64,000 bases of DNA from Prinia subflava (lineage: Eukaryota > Chordata > Aves > Passeriformes > Cisticolidae). The position numbers and the translations under genes were made by a program. The notes below the pieces were generated by a model. That model was not told the DNA's origin. It saw only the letters and a program-made list of their open reading frames with translations, and searched no databases. Location: assembly GCF_021018805.1 (NCBI RefSeq), contig NC_086283.1:54812312-54876311 (forward strand). The letters are read 5' to 3'. Positions 24,928 through 36,671 of this stretch are shown here, piece by piece. The stretch's first letter is position 1. Each line of letters starts with the position of its first letter.

Positions 24928-25116
24928 CTAACAATGCCTGTTTGGGTCCTTGAAATACCCTCTTTTGAGGCAATCTAAGCTAAGGCTGCATGGGGCCTCT
25001 GGGCCAGTCACGGTGGGGTGTTTTTCATTTCCAGTCATACTCTCTCCACCTTCCAGTGCAGTCAGCTGTTGGGATCCCCTTGGCACTCCAGAAAGAGATG
25101 GATTCTGTCCCCCCAT
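24928..25116 (-). pseudogene. Protease-region remnant of the provirus
   Basis: A 62-codon minus-strand frame ends with GPEAPCSLSLDCLKRGYFKD, which matches the segment between protease and reverse transcriptase in related avian proviruses. I could not see the catalytic DSG motif, so only the C-terminal part of the protease region is supported. The position between gag and reverse transcriptase agrees with the assignment. Confidence 0.5.
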
Positions 25117-25389
25117 GTCCTGATGGCATCAGGGTACATCAAGTGCCCGTGTGAACTAAAGCCTTACACTTCTGTGTGTCTGATGTGCCAGGGCTCTGGA
25201 TCCACATTGTCCAATAGATCTGATTGTCCCTCTGTTCTGAAATCTGGCTGGAGTCAGGGCCCCTCTAGTACTGGTCATGGCACTCGATACTCACTTTTTG
25301 AAAATATGAACTGACGTCCCTTCAAGGAGATTGTAAGCAACATCAGCTTTCCTATTCTGCCTGAGGACTTACCTACTGGAAAGTGGAGT

Positions 25390-26400
25390 GGCATTTATCC
25401 AGAACTTCCTGTGGTACCTCTTCTTTCTTTCAACTCATGTACCCATGATGCAAGAGCAGAGGTGGATTTTCCATCCCACTTCCTCATGTCCTCTCCAGGG
25501 TCATGCAGGTAAAACCACAAACTATCTTCTGGCATGGGGTGCTTACTCCTAATAGCAGAGACTCTGGTCCATGCTGGTGGGGCAGGGGACATTTTCTCTC
25601 TAATTTTCTTGAGTCTTTTGAATCTGTCTGTAGCATTGGACAGTCTTTCCACAGTTAAGGAGCATATCATTAGGGAGGAGAAAAAAATCATCATATTCCT
25701 GGAGTCCGGTAGTCATCTGAAATACTGTTGGTTCTTCTTTCATTGACTTCAATGCCAATGAGCTGGCATACAAAAATGGTGCACTCCTTACAAAGTTCTC
25801 CAGATGGATTTTGTACACTGGACCTCATCTGGATCTGCAAGGGACTGCTCATTATTTGGTAATCCTTATAGATTACCTCCTGCACAGATAATGCTCTCTA
25901 GTTTTCTCCATTGTTCTCCAATGGCTTGGGTGAATTATTAGATCACCCTTGAGAGAATATCTCTCTCTTATGTTTGACAGGAACCAACTCCAAAGGCTGA
26001 GAGTTTCTGTCCTCTTCCCAATCCCCTTTTCAATGTCCACATCCCAGGACAGGAATCTCAGTTGCTTGGCTTTATTAACACCTGGTTTCATATCATGAGC
26101 CATGATATTCCAGCATCATAGTGGCCAGGTCACTCAGGGTTCACTGAACTGACAGCTAAAATCTACTTGTATCTCTTGGAGATCCCTCAGGGATAGAAAT
26201 TGGGGGATTAACTCTGGTCCTGCCTCTTCCTCCTGTTCTGAGGGCCCTGCTTCCTCTTTATCCCTCACTACGTGAAATGTTCTTGAATTTGTTCTTCTGC
26301 CTAGGGGCAGCTGCTACCAGCACAGGTTGTTCCTCTGGTACAGCTGCAGTTTGAGTGGCCATAGTACCTGTTGGTCTGCTTTCTTCCTTTTCACCATGAG
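25390..26400 (-). pseudogene. Gag remnant of the provirus
   Basis: The minus strand first gives MATQTAAVPEEQPVLVAAA (about 26362-26306), a variable N-terminal gag segment of the avian family. After stops, capsid-like pieces follow. They include RTETLSLWSWFLSNIRERYS (about 26013-25955), the EVIYKDYQIM block near 25880, and FVRSAPFLYASSLALKSMKE (about 25794-25735). Gag forms the retroviral particle core. The nucleocapsid zinc knuckles were not found. At least four stops or frame changes occur, so it is a pseudogene. Confidence 0.65.
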
Positions 26401-26559
26401 GGTGCTGTCTAGTGATCAGCAGTATCCAACATAACAGGGCACAGCATGTTACATAACATTGTCCCTCTCTGGAGCTATCATAGCATTTTTCTTTCCCATT
26501 TTTTATCAGTCCAACAGGATGTAAGGCCCCAGATGACTCACAGAAAAGCTGTTTACAGT

Positions 26560-27810
26560 GCCTCCTGTACTCTGGGTTAAACACACAGGAGAAATATTGA
26601 CTTGATGTTCTTAAGACAGAAGTGCACTGACAAACTACAGAAAAATCAAGGAACTTTGGCAAAAGGTTTACTACAACATCCAATCAACATAAAACACTTC
26701 TCACAGCATTAATTTGTCCCATTCATCTTAGGAAACTTAGAAACTATTCAGTGTTAAATTACTCAAAATATTTCAAGAAGAGGGAATTAGAAGAAGAGAA
26801 AGACAGAAACAAAACAGGAAAGCACATATATAGTTACCAACTCTCAGGTGCCAGCAGCACTCAGAGAAAAACTCCAAGAGGAAGGTAGGTTCAAGATGTG
26901 CTGGCCTCGTGTTTGGCCTTAAATACCCCTGGGGCTTTGTGGGCCCTCTCCCCAGGTGGGACTTTCAGTTGTTTGGCCCGTCAGGAGCTGGATTAGGGAA
27001 GAATGGAGCCCTGAATCCAGCGTGCCAGTGCTTGGCAGCTCTGCCGGGCTGGGATACAGGCTCTGGGATGGGGGGTGGGGGGCAGTTCACTATCCAACCA
27101 GAGCAAGGCCCCCTCACTCCCACACAGGCATCCCAAAATGTATCGGGACATCAATCCTCCAGCTCTGACACAGGATCCTCTAGACTTCCAGGGCTGAATT
27201 CCAAACCACTGGAGGAGAGAATTCTTCCGAATACTGATCCACGTCCTCTCACATTCTATGCAGCTCATGACTACCAACCCTTGAGGCAGATCTCTGAAAG
27301 AATTCCCTAAAATCTCTTCCATAACTCTAAACATGGTGTGGACTGCACTACGGAGACCTGGCACACCTAGCAACAAGAACATGCTTACCTTAACATCCAA
27401 GGGAAACTAGAAGTCCTCAACAGGTGTTGTAACAGGCCTGAGGGAGAAAAAGGGGGTGAAAAGCTGGGGAAAATAATCCTCCCCTGTTCCCCCTACAGAC
27501 TGAGTATAGTCTGGATTCACAAAGGTAACACTTGAGATAAAGGTAGGAGAGCAACACTGAATACTCATCCCAAATAATTCTCATTGCCCTTGTTATGATG
27601 ATGTTATCAGCTGATATCACACAGTACAGCAACAAAGAAATCCTGATCCCTCTCCCTGCTCTGAAGAAGAACACTGCAAAATGCATGAACAGGAATATTT
27701 ACAGAGTGAAGTAGAACATCCACATGAAGGACCAAGCAACATTGTGACCAGTAGCTCCCTATCTAATGCAACAAATGCTTAGGTCAAAGCCACCAGACGT
27801 GTCCTTACCT
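26560..27810 (-). other. Provirus leader or nested LTR-like segment
   Basis: Non-coding sequence between the primer binding site and gag. On the minus strand it holds a TATA-like GGTATTTAAGG (26914-26927) and, about 250 bases further on, an AGTAAA (26669-26674) resembling a weak poly(A) signal. It also contains a G-rich plus-strand run (27065-27082). It is either a long untranslated leader or a second LTR nested in the element; I cannot tell which. Frames of 133-135 codons on opposite strands overlap here and look accidental. Confidence 0.4.
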
Positions 27811-27821
27811 CAACCCCTTGT

Positions 27822-27839
27822 GCCACACATTGTGTGCCA
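27822..27839 (-). promoter_or_regulatory. Lys-tRNA-type primer binding site of the provirus
   Basis: The minus strand reads TGGCACACAATGTGTGGC, followed by ACAAGGGGTTGAGGTAAG. It matches the 18-base site complementary to tRNA-Lys(1,2) at 14 of 18 positions, and three of the four mismatches look like transitions or CpG decay. This site primes minus-strand DNA synthesis in class II retroviruses and marks the 3' border of the upstream LTR about 9 bases away. Confidence 0.6.
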
Positions 27840-27848
27840 AATAAGCTT

Positions 27849-28240
27849 GTAGTAGTTTAGGAATAGTATTCAATTTAGTTGAATCCCACTAAAACCATGC
27901 ATCCCTCGCTGCACCCCACACTTCACCTGCAGCACCCTGGAGAGGGAATTGGAAGCACAGAAGGCAAAGATCATAGGAAGAGATTAGAACAATTTACTGG
28001 AAACAGCAATGAGACAACAACATGAACAGTAACAGAAACAATACTAATGGCAAGAAAAGGAACAATTCACAGGAACCTCCTGATGATAGACAATACTGGA
28101 TGGGTCCATCCAGCAATGTTTACTTGCCCGGACTAGGACCCCTTCTTCCCTTCTCAGCAAAGACACAAAGTGGTATAGAATAACAGATGAATATGTCTAT
28201 ATAGAGACACAGAAAAGCTTCAAGGCAGTATATTAACTCA
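27849..28240 (-). repeat. LTR of the provirus (R-U5 and part of U3)
   Basis: The minus strand contains CCAGTAAATTGTTCTAATCT near 28000-27980, a decayed poly(A)-signal region (AGTAAA) followed by a T/G-rich run. A U5-like stretch then leads to a CA end about 9 bases before the primer binding site. This resembles R-U5 of avian LTRs. The 5' terminus is not clear; the LTR may extend beyond 28240, perhaps to about 28540. No target-site duplication was identified. Confidence 0.6.
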
Positions 28241-28350
28241 TTAATGTATTCCTTAACTTCCACATGCTACCTACATTACTTCTGTAAAGAGGAACATTTA
28301 TACACATTTGTAACAACAGTATCAGAAAAGCATGCCAACAAAACACAGGA

Positions 28351-28388
28351 CAAAACAAAACAAGACAAAACAAAAAAAACCAAAAACA
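28351..28388. repeat. AAAAC/AAGAC-type A-rich simple repeat
   Basis: Runs of CAAAA and CAAGA units followed by an A-rich end. Low-complexity sequence. Confidence 0.8.
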
Positions 28389-28540
28389 TGCTTAAAGAAG
28401 TGATTCACTGCCCTATTAGTGAACAAAACAGGTTTGTCTGGCTGTGGAACACAGGTTACATCTTGCACTGCAGACATGGGCTCAGTAAAATACAATTAAA
28501 CAATTACAGAACAGTTGTGGATCTATATTAGCCAAAGGAC

Positions 28541-31500
28541 ACTCCAGAGCCCCCATCTTTTCCATGGAAGAGAGACGCTTGCCTTTTAGGAATGTGTTGA
28601 AAGTTTCTTGTCTTTACTTTCACTGCCACTTGAAAGACACAGATTATTCCTTCTCATTGCTCAGTGTTAGCATGTAAGTGTCTTCTGCTTGTTTCCACTA
28701 GAAATAACACAGTCAACAAAAGAAAAGGCAGCTGACTCAGTCTGACCAGCGGTGCCTTTCATAAATTACACTTATATTTATGATATGCTCAGGTTTATGT
28801 TGTGCTCAGTATCTGTTCCAAAATATTTCAGTTGTTAAAGCAGAGCCAAGTTTGCCAAAAGAATAGTTTATCTACACAAAGAAATGATACCTGGAAATTC
28901 TGCCAAGTGAGAAAAAGGTCATCTATTTAAGCAAAGAATCCAGTTGACAAGTAGCTCCCCCTCACACAGGCTTGTTCAGATCTATGGAGTGTGAGCTGTG
29001 CATCTGAAGAGGGATGAGTTAACATTACCCTTGACTTGTGTAACATGACAATTTCACGGCTGACTTTTTGTTTTTAATGGAGGCTCACTGTAGACTGGGC
29101 ATATTTTTTTTCTTATTTCCCTAGGCATTTCATATTCTAACTCAGCTTTTTCTACACACAAAATGGTTTGAATACAAGGGAGGTATTCTTTAAAATACAT
29201 CTTTACTTGAATGACTTTATAATCAAACTACTTTTTAAAAGCTAGACTACTGGAGAACTGCTTCAGGATTTAGGCAGAACATCCAAGATGCCAGAGTTTG
29301 GGGCTTTAGCTCTGAACCCCTCAAGTCAGGTGTCAGCAAAGTCTGGAGCTGCCTGATGCATTCTCTGGTTCCCACATTTCCAGGTACCTAAAGCAGTAAC
29401 ACTGTGGATGGCCAAAACCACTCACGTTTGTGATTTCAAATTTAGCTGCTGACCAAAGTAATAAGAAATCAAGAATAAGCTCTGTTTCTGCCCAAGCCTT
29501 CTGTGAGATGTACATTACAGAAGGCATTCCTGGAGCTCACCTAACCTTTGGCAACAAGTCACATTACAGTATCCTCTTACAGTATTTCTCTTGTTCCTAA
29601 TGCTTCTTGTATTTCTTGTTTTGCAGGAGAAAAGCTTACACAGGAAGGGTGGGGACTGCCTCTAGCCAACTTCAGAGCTAGTCTGGTGCTGACAGCACTT
29701 TCCTAGAAGAGAGGTAGGAGATAAGGTTTTTGACAGCCTCAGGCTTAGTAGGATATGTACATACACTCTCCTGTTTCCTAAGAGAACATTCCAGCCACTT
29801 GACTACTATGGTTAGAGCAAGCCCAGTTACCATCTTCCCTCCTCTCCATCAAAGTTTCAAATCCCACTAAACAGCCATTTCTCTCTGAAGAGAGCCCTAA
29901 CCTGTGAATCTGAGGGGAACTGAAGAAGCAGGTGCTTAAATAACGCGCCTTTGCTCCCTGCCTGGTTAGGATTTCCAGCATCTTGCTTTTTGTGAACATT
30001 TCTGGTGGTTCTAAGAGGCAAGTAGCCCAGTAGGAAGGCTATCATTTTCCCCATGCAGTTCTTCCAAATGCCTGTCTCTCAGCATGAAGCCTGTAGAGAG
30101 CTTATATGCATCATGTAAAGTCCTGGGCTGTTTTTCCCAGGCCAGACAAGCTTCACTGCTGGGTGGGTAAGAAGATCACCATCCCATGTCCCTTCCATCT
30201 CCACCCATTTGACTGGTTGCCACTGGGCATTTTTCCACACCAAGCCATGCAGTTGCAGCTGCGCATCCTTCTCCGTTAGAATTGCAGCTGTGTCAATCTC
30301 TGCATTGCTCAGCTACAAGGAGAGCCTTATCCTCAAAGCATTTGTGAGTTTCATCATCAGGAAAGTTCAAAATACAGTCTTGAGTTCAAAGCTAAAAGTG
30401 CCACACAGAAAAATCCTTAACAGATTAAACTTCTCCTCAGACTGAATTTGATATATCACGCAATTAAAACCACCACCCCTAAAATAGTGATTAGACCAAA
30501 CTGCAGTGATTTGATAGATTTCAGTGGACTTAAAACTGGTAAATACTAGTAAAGGTTTTTCCCTAGACAGCAGAAAATATTAGGCAAACCACCGTGTTGA
30601 AAGCTGCTAAACTCTGTGTGTGTGTGTGTGTGAAATGGGAAACATTATTAAGAGTTTGAGAATTAGAGATTTAGATTAAATTAAATCCCTCACTGAAATG
30701 TTAGTGCCCACTATGGTCAGGGTTCTGTTCCAGATTCATTATCAAATTTAGTACTTTGTACTGACTCCCAAAAGAGGATGGCTGATAACTGAAATCAAAA
30801 TAATAATAAAGAAGCTATTCACTTGTGGTCTGATTGGGACTCCAAATTCTCATCAAATCAGGAGCAAATACAAAAAGTGAATTTGATCACTTCTATTTTA
30901 GGAGGTTTTTTTGATTTGTATTCAACAAGCAGATATAGAAAGATGCTGTTTTCTTTTTCAAAAACATGACTCGATTTTGTTGATTGTTGAAAATTAGCTT
31001 CATGAATATTTCAGTATGGAAAAAGCATTTCATCAAGTATTCACTGACTTCATAGAGCTAATACACAATTGACTTAAAATAACTTCTGTTTACAAGGCTG
31101 TATTACATGGAAAATGTGCAATCTACTTGGTCTAAGATGGGTATTATTCAACACAGATATCAAAGCAAAAGATCTCTGAGCATTTTGGAGCCAGTCAGTA
31201 TGAAAAATACTGCAAACAGTATTCCTTACCAGCCTATATATTTTTAAGAGTAATGGGTCTGAGAGAGGTCCAGAACTTCTGAACTGAGTTCCTCCGTTTT
31301 GACTTCTGAATGCATTTCAGTATTTCAGCGAATGGACTAGACAGCTCAGGTAAAATGCTAGGAATTTTTAAAGATTTAAACATTTAATATTGAAAATCAA
31401 AATCACATATGTCTAATGTTGCATAAACTGTAGCTAGATTTCCTTGGGAAATCACAACTTTGTGACAGAGAACCAGAACAAATTTGGCTAAAAGGGATGA

Positions 31501-34500
31501 TAAGTAAGTATAAACATTGCTGTATGACAAACTGCCTGGAAGCCCATTTACGAAAAGCTTTATTTACTTGATTTACTAAACACAAGTCTACAAAAATTCA
31601 CTTGTGTGGGTTTGAATTCATACATTAAATCTAGAAGGCAAAGAGATTCCAAACACAGAGTGCTTGTGTCATGTACTTACCGTTATTTTGAAGATACATG
31701 TAATAGAAATCATCAATATCATGTTTACTAGTTTTTTTTTGTAAAAGGAAGACACCATTACATCTACTGCTATAATGGGATTGCTCTGAGCTTTGTTATA
31801 AAAGAATAATTTAATAGCAAATATGAAATTTCCCTTTTACACCTTGCATTTTCTCAGTGGTTATAAGCAGCAAAGTTGCTATGGACATCAGTGATTTAAA
31901 CTGCTTATTTTAACAATTTTCACTTGTTGCCTCTCAGATTTCATAAAAAGAAGGATGTACAAGGAAGATTTTTTTGTGTGTATGATACATTATGGAAGGC
32001 CAGGGCAGACTCCAGAGATCTGAAGAACTAGTGCAGAAGTAGCATTTAGACTTGTGCTTTTGGATTGATGCTGCTGAAACCAAATATAAATATACATAAT
32101 TTCATTTTTATAATGTAGATCACGTTACCTGAAAGTGTGGCAATCTCATAAAACCAGTTGATGTTACAATTTTTGCCATCTTTTTAAAAAAGATCTGTCT
32201 TGAAAGATGTTCTACCGTAGATAAGAACAACTATTCTGGTTCTCATCAGAATCTGCTCAAGCTTAAGTGAATAGCAGAAAAAAAAAATCTTCCATTGCAC
32301 ATAAAACCACAGCTTTCTGGATTAAAAAAAAATTCCGATTAAACCCAAGAATTATTTTAATATGAAGGCACTACTTCTAGGATAACCTTAAGCTTCAGAA
32401 AAATGTCAGTTCTTATCAAAGGAAAGGTTACACTGATATCTACAGTATGTGTCATATTTGTGTGATACTACTAGAGGCCTCTAAACTGAAGGCCAACAAG
32501 TCAATTACCAATAGTTCATCCAGTATATCCATAAGTGCTAGGTTTGCCTAATGGAGACTTTTTTTTTAATGGAATGCATATCATATAGGCATTTACACAA
32601 ACTTCCAAGTAAACATGTTATCCAGTTGATTTTGTGTGCTGAGCTTTTAGATGCTTTCCATATCAAAGCCCTGCAAAAGCTCATTGATCGATTATCATTG
32701 GTGTGCTTGACAACTGCTATATATAAATTCTTGTATTTCTGAAATTATGCCATGTCAAAATTTTTCAATTTTCATCTTCGACTAAAACATATTATTTTTT
32801 TTCTAATTAAATTTGAGAAGGATTGCAGAGAAATATCATTATTAGTGCATACTTGGCAGAATGACAAAAAAAACAACGCAGCGCCTAAATATACTTCACA
32901 ACTAGCATTCATTTGTGTCACATGGGCTCAGCTGGGCTCAACCACAGAGACAAGTGATTATCTCCTTTCTTCCCCCACTGCTTCTCAAACATGAGGGACA
33001 GTTCATACAACCAGCAGTGACACTACACAACAGGGTCCCAGGTATATACACACGCTACCTGAGAAGATCACAACCCTGCTATGTGAGAGCATAGGTTTGC
33101 TATTAATGCAAACACGAAGGTTTTTTGAACCAAAAGAAGGTTATTAAACACTAAAGCAGTGCTGATTTGCAATACCATTGACTAGTTTGTGTCACAGAAG
33201 TCCTTAATGAAAATCAGTTTCTTTCACAGTGAGCCCATAATGTTATCAATCAAAATCCAGTTTCCTATGGATGTGGACACCCTTTGAAATTATATGCTAT
33301 CAGAATAAACAAAGACAATTCCATTTCTCAGCATCAATAGAAAAGTGCTCAAAGCTTTTGGCTGCCTGTTTATGAATTTTAATGAGGCCTGGATTTGTCT
33401 CAGAAGGAGGCAGCCCTAATTTTCAAAGTGATTCAGACAAGTCAGTACAATATTAGAAAACAGTACAAAAAAGCATGAGCGATAATATAATAAAGCACTT
33501 TGATGAAGCTATGTTGAGGAGGGGAAGGCGGCTTATATAAAAATCACCCCCACTGTTTCTCCTAAACTACAAAATTACCAACTTTAGATCTCAGTTTCCA
33601 ATGTCATTTTCACCCTTTTTTTGCTAAATAGTCTGTGGTATGAAATGAACAGTAAAAATAGAGCCTCACTGTTATATTTCAGTCTCAGACAGAGGATGAT
33701 TTGACATTTCTCAGCCATCAATTACAGGACAGACACAAGTTAATCTTGGTTTTGGAAAATGTTTGCTTATTTGAATTAATTTACCAGGATATTTAAGAGC
33801 AGAAATTGATTAAACCTTATGAAAAGCTACTCCATTATTAGCAAGGCCTTCAAAGGTCCTGGTCCAAAGTTCCTCTACTCTTCACACCTCCCAGACATGT
33901 GCTCACATCTACGTACCACAGCAGCCTGGCAGTACCTTCATCCCAACTGTGGCCACATGTGAAGGGAAAAGCTGTCCTGACAGGCCCCAGGATCCTGTTC
34001 CAGCCTCTCTCTTCACTGTATTTCTTACATTTCCTGTGTGTCCTAGCTGTGGGCAGGCCTATACATTTGTTTTCTTATCAGCAAAATGGAGAGCATCACT
34101 GCCCAATGTTGCAATACCAGCACGAGGCTCATTTATGCAGTATCCTTGATCTCTTCAACAAACCAGCCTTCAGGGCTCTGTGAAAACCTGTACTCTGTTT
34201 GTGAGGGCTTAGAAAGAAGCAATAGATGAGAAGAGTCAATATTTGCCACACAGAAAAGATCAACTCCTGCATAAGTTTTCCACATCCTAGTGGGTCATGT
34301 GGAGTAAGAAAAGTCATGACCACTCAATTCGTCACAAACTGCCAGCTTTAGGTAAATGCTGTGGTAGCTAAAGAAGTGTTTAGAGCAAAGAGCCAGCTCC
34401 TAGGTGATCTATCCCTGAGTAATGGATGAGTTACCAAAGACCTGGGAGATGGAGGAAGGAAGGGTATCTCTCGCATTCTTGTAAGAGAGAGGCAGCCCAG

Positions 34501-36637
34501 GACCTTCATGAGTTGGAAGAACAACTCATGAAGTGCAAGTGATTTCTTGCACTCCTCTGGCTCCCTCACCTCAGCTTTCAGCACAAACAACATGGCCCTA
34601 TGGCTTCTGCTGGAAAAATGTGGGATGGGAGGGTCCCTCATTCAGACATCCTTCTGCAGCTCTTCCTGGGGGATAAATGGCACTTTAATAAGACATAGGA
34701 AATGAGCAGAAATGAAATAACCTAACAATTTCTATCAATGATAGGGACTAGAGCATGAGGTTGTTCAAAGTCTCTCAGGGAAGTCTTTCTTTTGCTCCCT
34801 CATCTGAGCTACTTATAACTTACTGTACTTCAGGATTTCCACTTTGTGTTCTGAAGTCAGACCCCTAAATGCAGCAGCAGATGGAGGTCCCAGGTTGCTG
34901 GGAGCCTGTGTGAGTCCTCACATGTTCAGATAAAACTGTCTTGGTTCTTCTGTTGACCTTACTGCCGTGAACTTCTAAAAACATTTAAAAATCTGTAGAA
35001 AGGAATTAAAGTCACATAAACTCAATGCTGTTGTTTTTCTCATATTTTTTCCCCATGTTGTTACCCTCATTTTCTTCTATCTTGCTCTTTTATTCTCATC
35101 CTTACCTACTGGATTGTTTTGTTTTCCAGCCTTATTCCACTTTGTCATAGTCTTTGGTTTTTTTCTTATGTAGCTCTTCAAAGAGGTATCTATTCTTCTA
35201 ATATCTAGTACCTTTCATTTTCATTCTGCTCCCATTTCCTTCAAATTGCTTATTTCTACTGAGGTCTAGCTTTCAAATTCTTTTAAATTCCCCTACACTT
35301 ATGTTTAGTGCCTCAGTTTATCTATTTAATCTTATTTCCCCCTCTCTCCCATATTTCATACATTTGTTGAGGAAGATAAAGGAGACAGTATTCTTAGAAT
35401 GCCAAAGACATAAACAAAACAACTACAACTTTTGAAAAAAACCTGTTATTTTTAGCCAGAAATGGCAGACTCTAAGCCAGGTATTGTCATAATATCCTTC
35501 AAAAAAAGGTGAGAAGTAGGTAGAGAAAATTAATTTTAGTCCTAAGCTTAGTATTGGTTCCTACTACAAAAGGAATCCACAGTATAACATATCCCCATAT
35601 GTTATATTCATCACACTCAGTTAATGAGATCAGTTAGTGGTAAAAACAACATTTAGGAAGTGTACATTTATGCAATATATAAAATGCTTCACTTTGGCAT
35701 TGAATACTACCACACCCAGGAAAAAAAGCTCTCTGCTTTTGTGCCTTGCAATATATCAACTATTAGCCCAATATCAGAATAGTTTCTATCTGACTCTGTT
35801 TACTAAATGGGCAGGTGACAACCACACCTATTGATGATGAGAGTACTTAACATTTCCCTGGAAGGAGCATAAAATAATCTGGATTTCTGAAACTTTTACC
35901 TGGTAAAGGGCTAGGCATTTGTTACAGACACATAGCATACTTTTGGATCACCACCAAAAAACTGTGATCTCCAAATTCCTTCTACCATTTGTACTTGGAA
36001 AACAGATTAAGCACTGACCTCAGAAACACAGAATTAGTTGTGCAAGTGCAAAGCATCATAGCCAGCAATTGGTCAGACAATACCAAGGACACTTTTAGAT
36101 CTAATCTAGTAGTAAGTCAATTTTATCATCCTTTTGCTCACTTGCTTTTGTAGCTATTGGCATTTCATGACCTATGTTTGGACTCTGCCAGACAAACTAT
36201 TTGATATTCTTTTAACTTAGTTTTTCTTAGAGCAGTTTTAGGGTAAATTGCAAATGTGAAGGTCTTAGTAACCTTTGCAACAGTAAGTCTTAAAACACAC
36301 GGTAGTGTTCCAGTTTTTCAGACAGATCACAACCCTACCACATTGCAATAGGGCATCTAAAGAGCAAGGCTGGACTTCTTGAATTTGTGGTGTTCAGATT
36401 GTAGCTAACAGTTATGTCTCTTTCATGTTTTTTAATTCCCATTACTTTCTGCATTGTCCTAGGAGTCACAGTCATGGAATTTTGTTCCCTAGGTGTTGGC
36501 TTGGGAAACACTCTACAAGATTATTAGTCATTGACTCTGAAACGTGAGTATAAGGAAACGTGTTCTGCCCCCAGCCTCCCAGTGACACTTTTTGTTGTCT
36601 AGGAAAGTATACCACGAAGTCTCATCTGCCAGGAGAA
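28541..36637. other. Unique AT-rich non-coding sequence
   Basis: No supported gene or named repeat. A (TG)9 microsatellite lies at 30615-30632. Frames stay under 100 codons and have no recognisable domains. Confidence 0.55.
30615..30632. repeat. (TG)9 microsatellite
   Basis: Nine uninterrupted TG dinucleotides. Probably polymorphic. Confidence 0.95.
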
Positions 36638-36671
36638 GTGTGTGTGTGTAGATAGATAGATAGATAGATAT
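36638..36671. repeat. Compound (GT)n(AGAT)n microsatellite
   Basis: Six GT units run directly into about five AGAT units, ending in 'atatctaaaag'. Such compound repeats are usually highly variable in length. Confidence 0.95.

Larger units (their letters stand above)
22407..28240 (-). mobile_element. Decayed endogenous retrovirus (provirus), minus strand, 3' end missing
   Basis: On the minus strand, going from high to low coordinates, recognisable parts appear in retroviral order. They are an LTR end (about 28240-27849), a Lys-type primer binding site (27839-27822), a long leader, gag (about 26400-25390), protease (about 25010-24945), reverse transcriptase (about 24760-24030), RNase H (about 23330) and integrase (about 23040-22560). 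The element stops at about 22407 against CR1 sequence and no 3' LTR is visible. Every coding part is interrupted by stops and frameshifts, so no functional protein can be made. The wording matches a family common in songbird genomes. The Lys-type primer site suggests a class II (ERVK-like) element, while some pol features would also fit an ERVL-like one. A TATA-like GGTATTTAAGG at 26914-26927 raises the alternative that two elements are nested. Confidence 0.8.

Noticed and set aside
26909..27310. 133-codon plus-strand and 135-codon minus-strand frames over the same DNA
   Set aside because: They overlap each other inside provirus leader sequence and have no recognisable domain.
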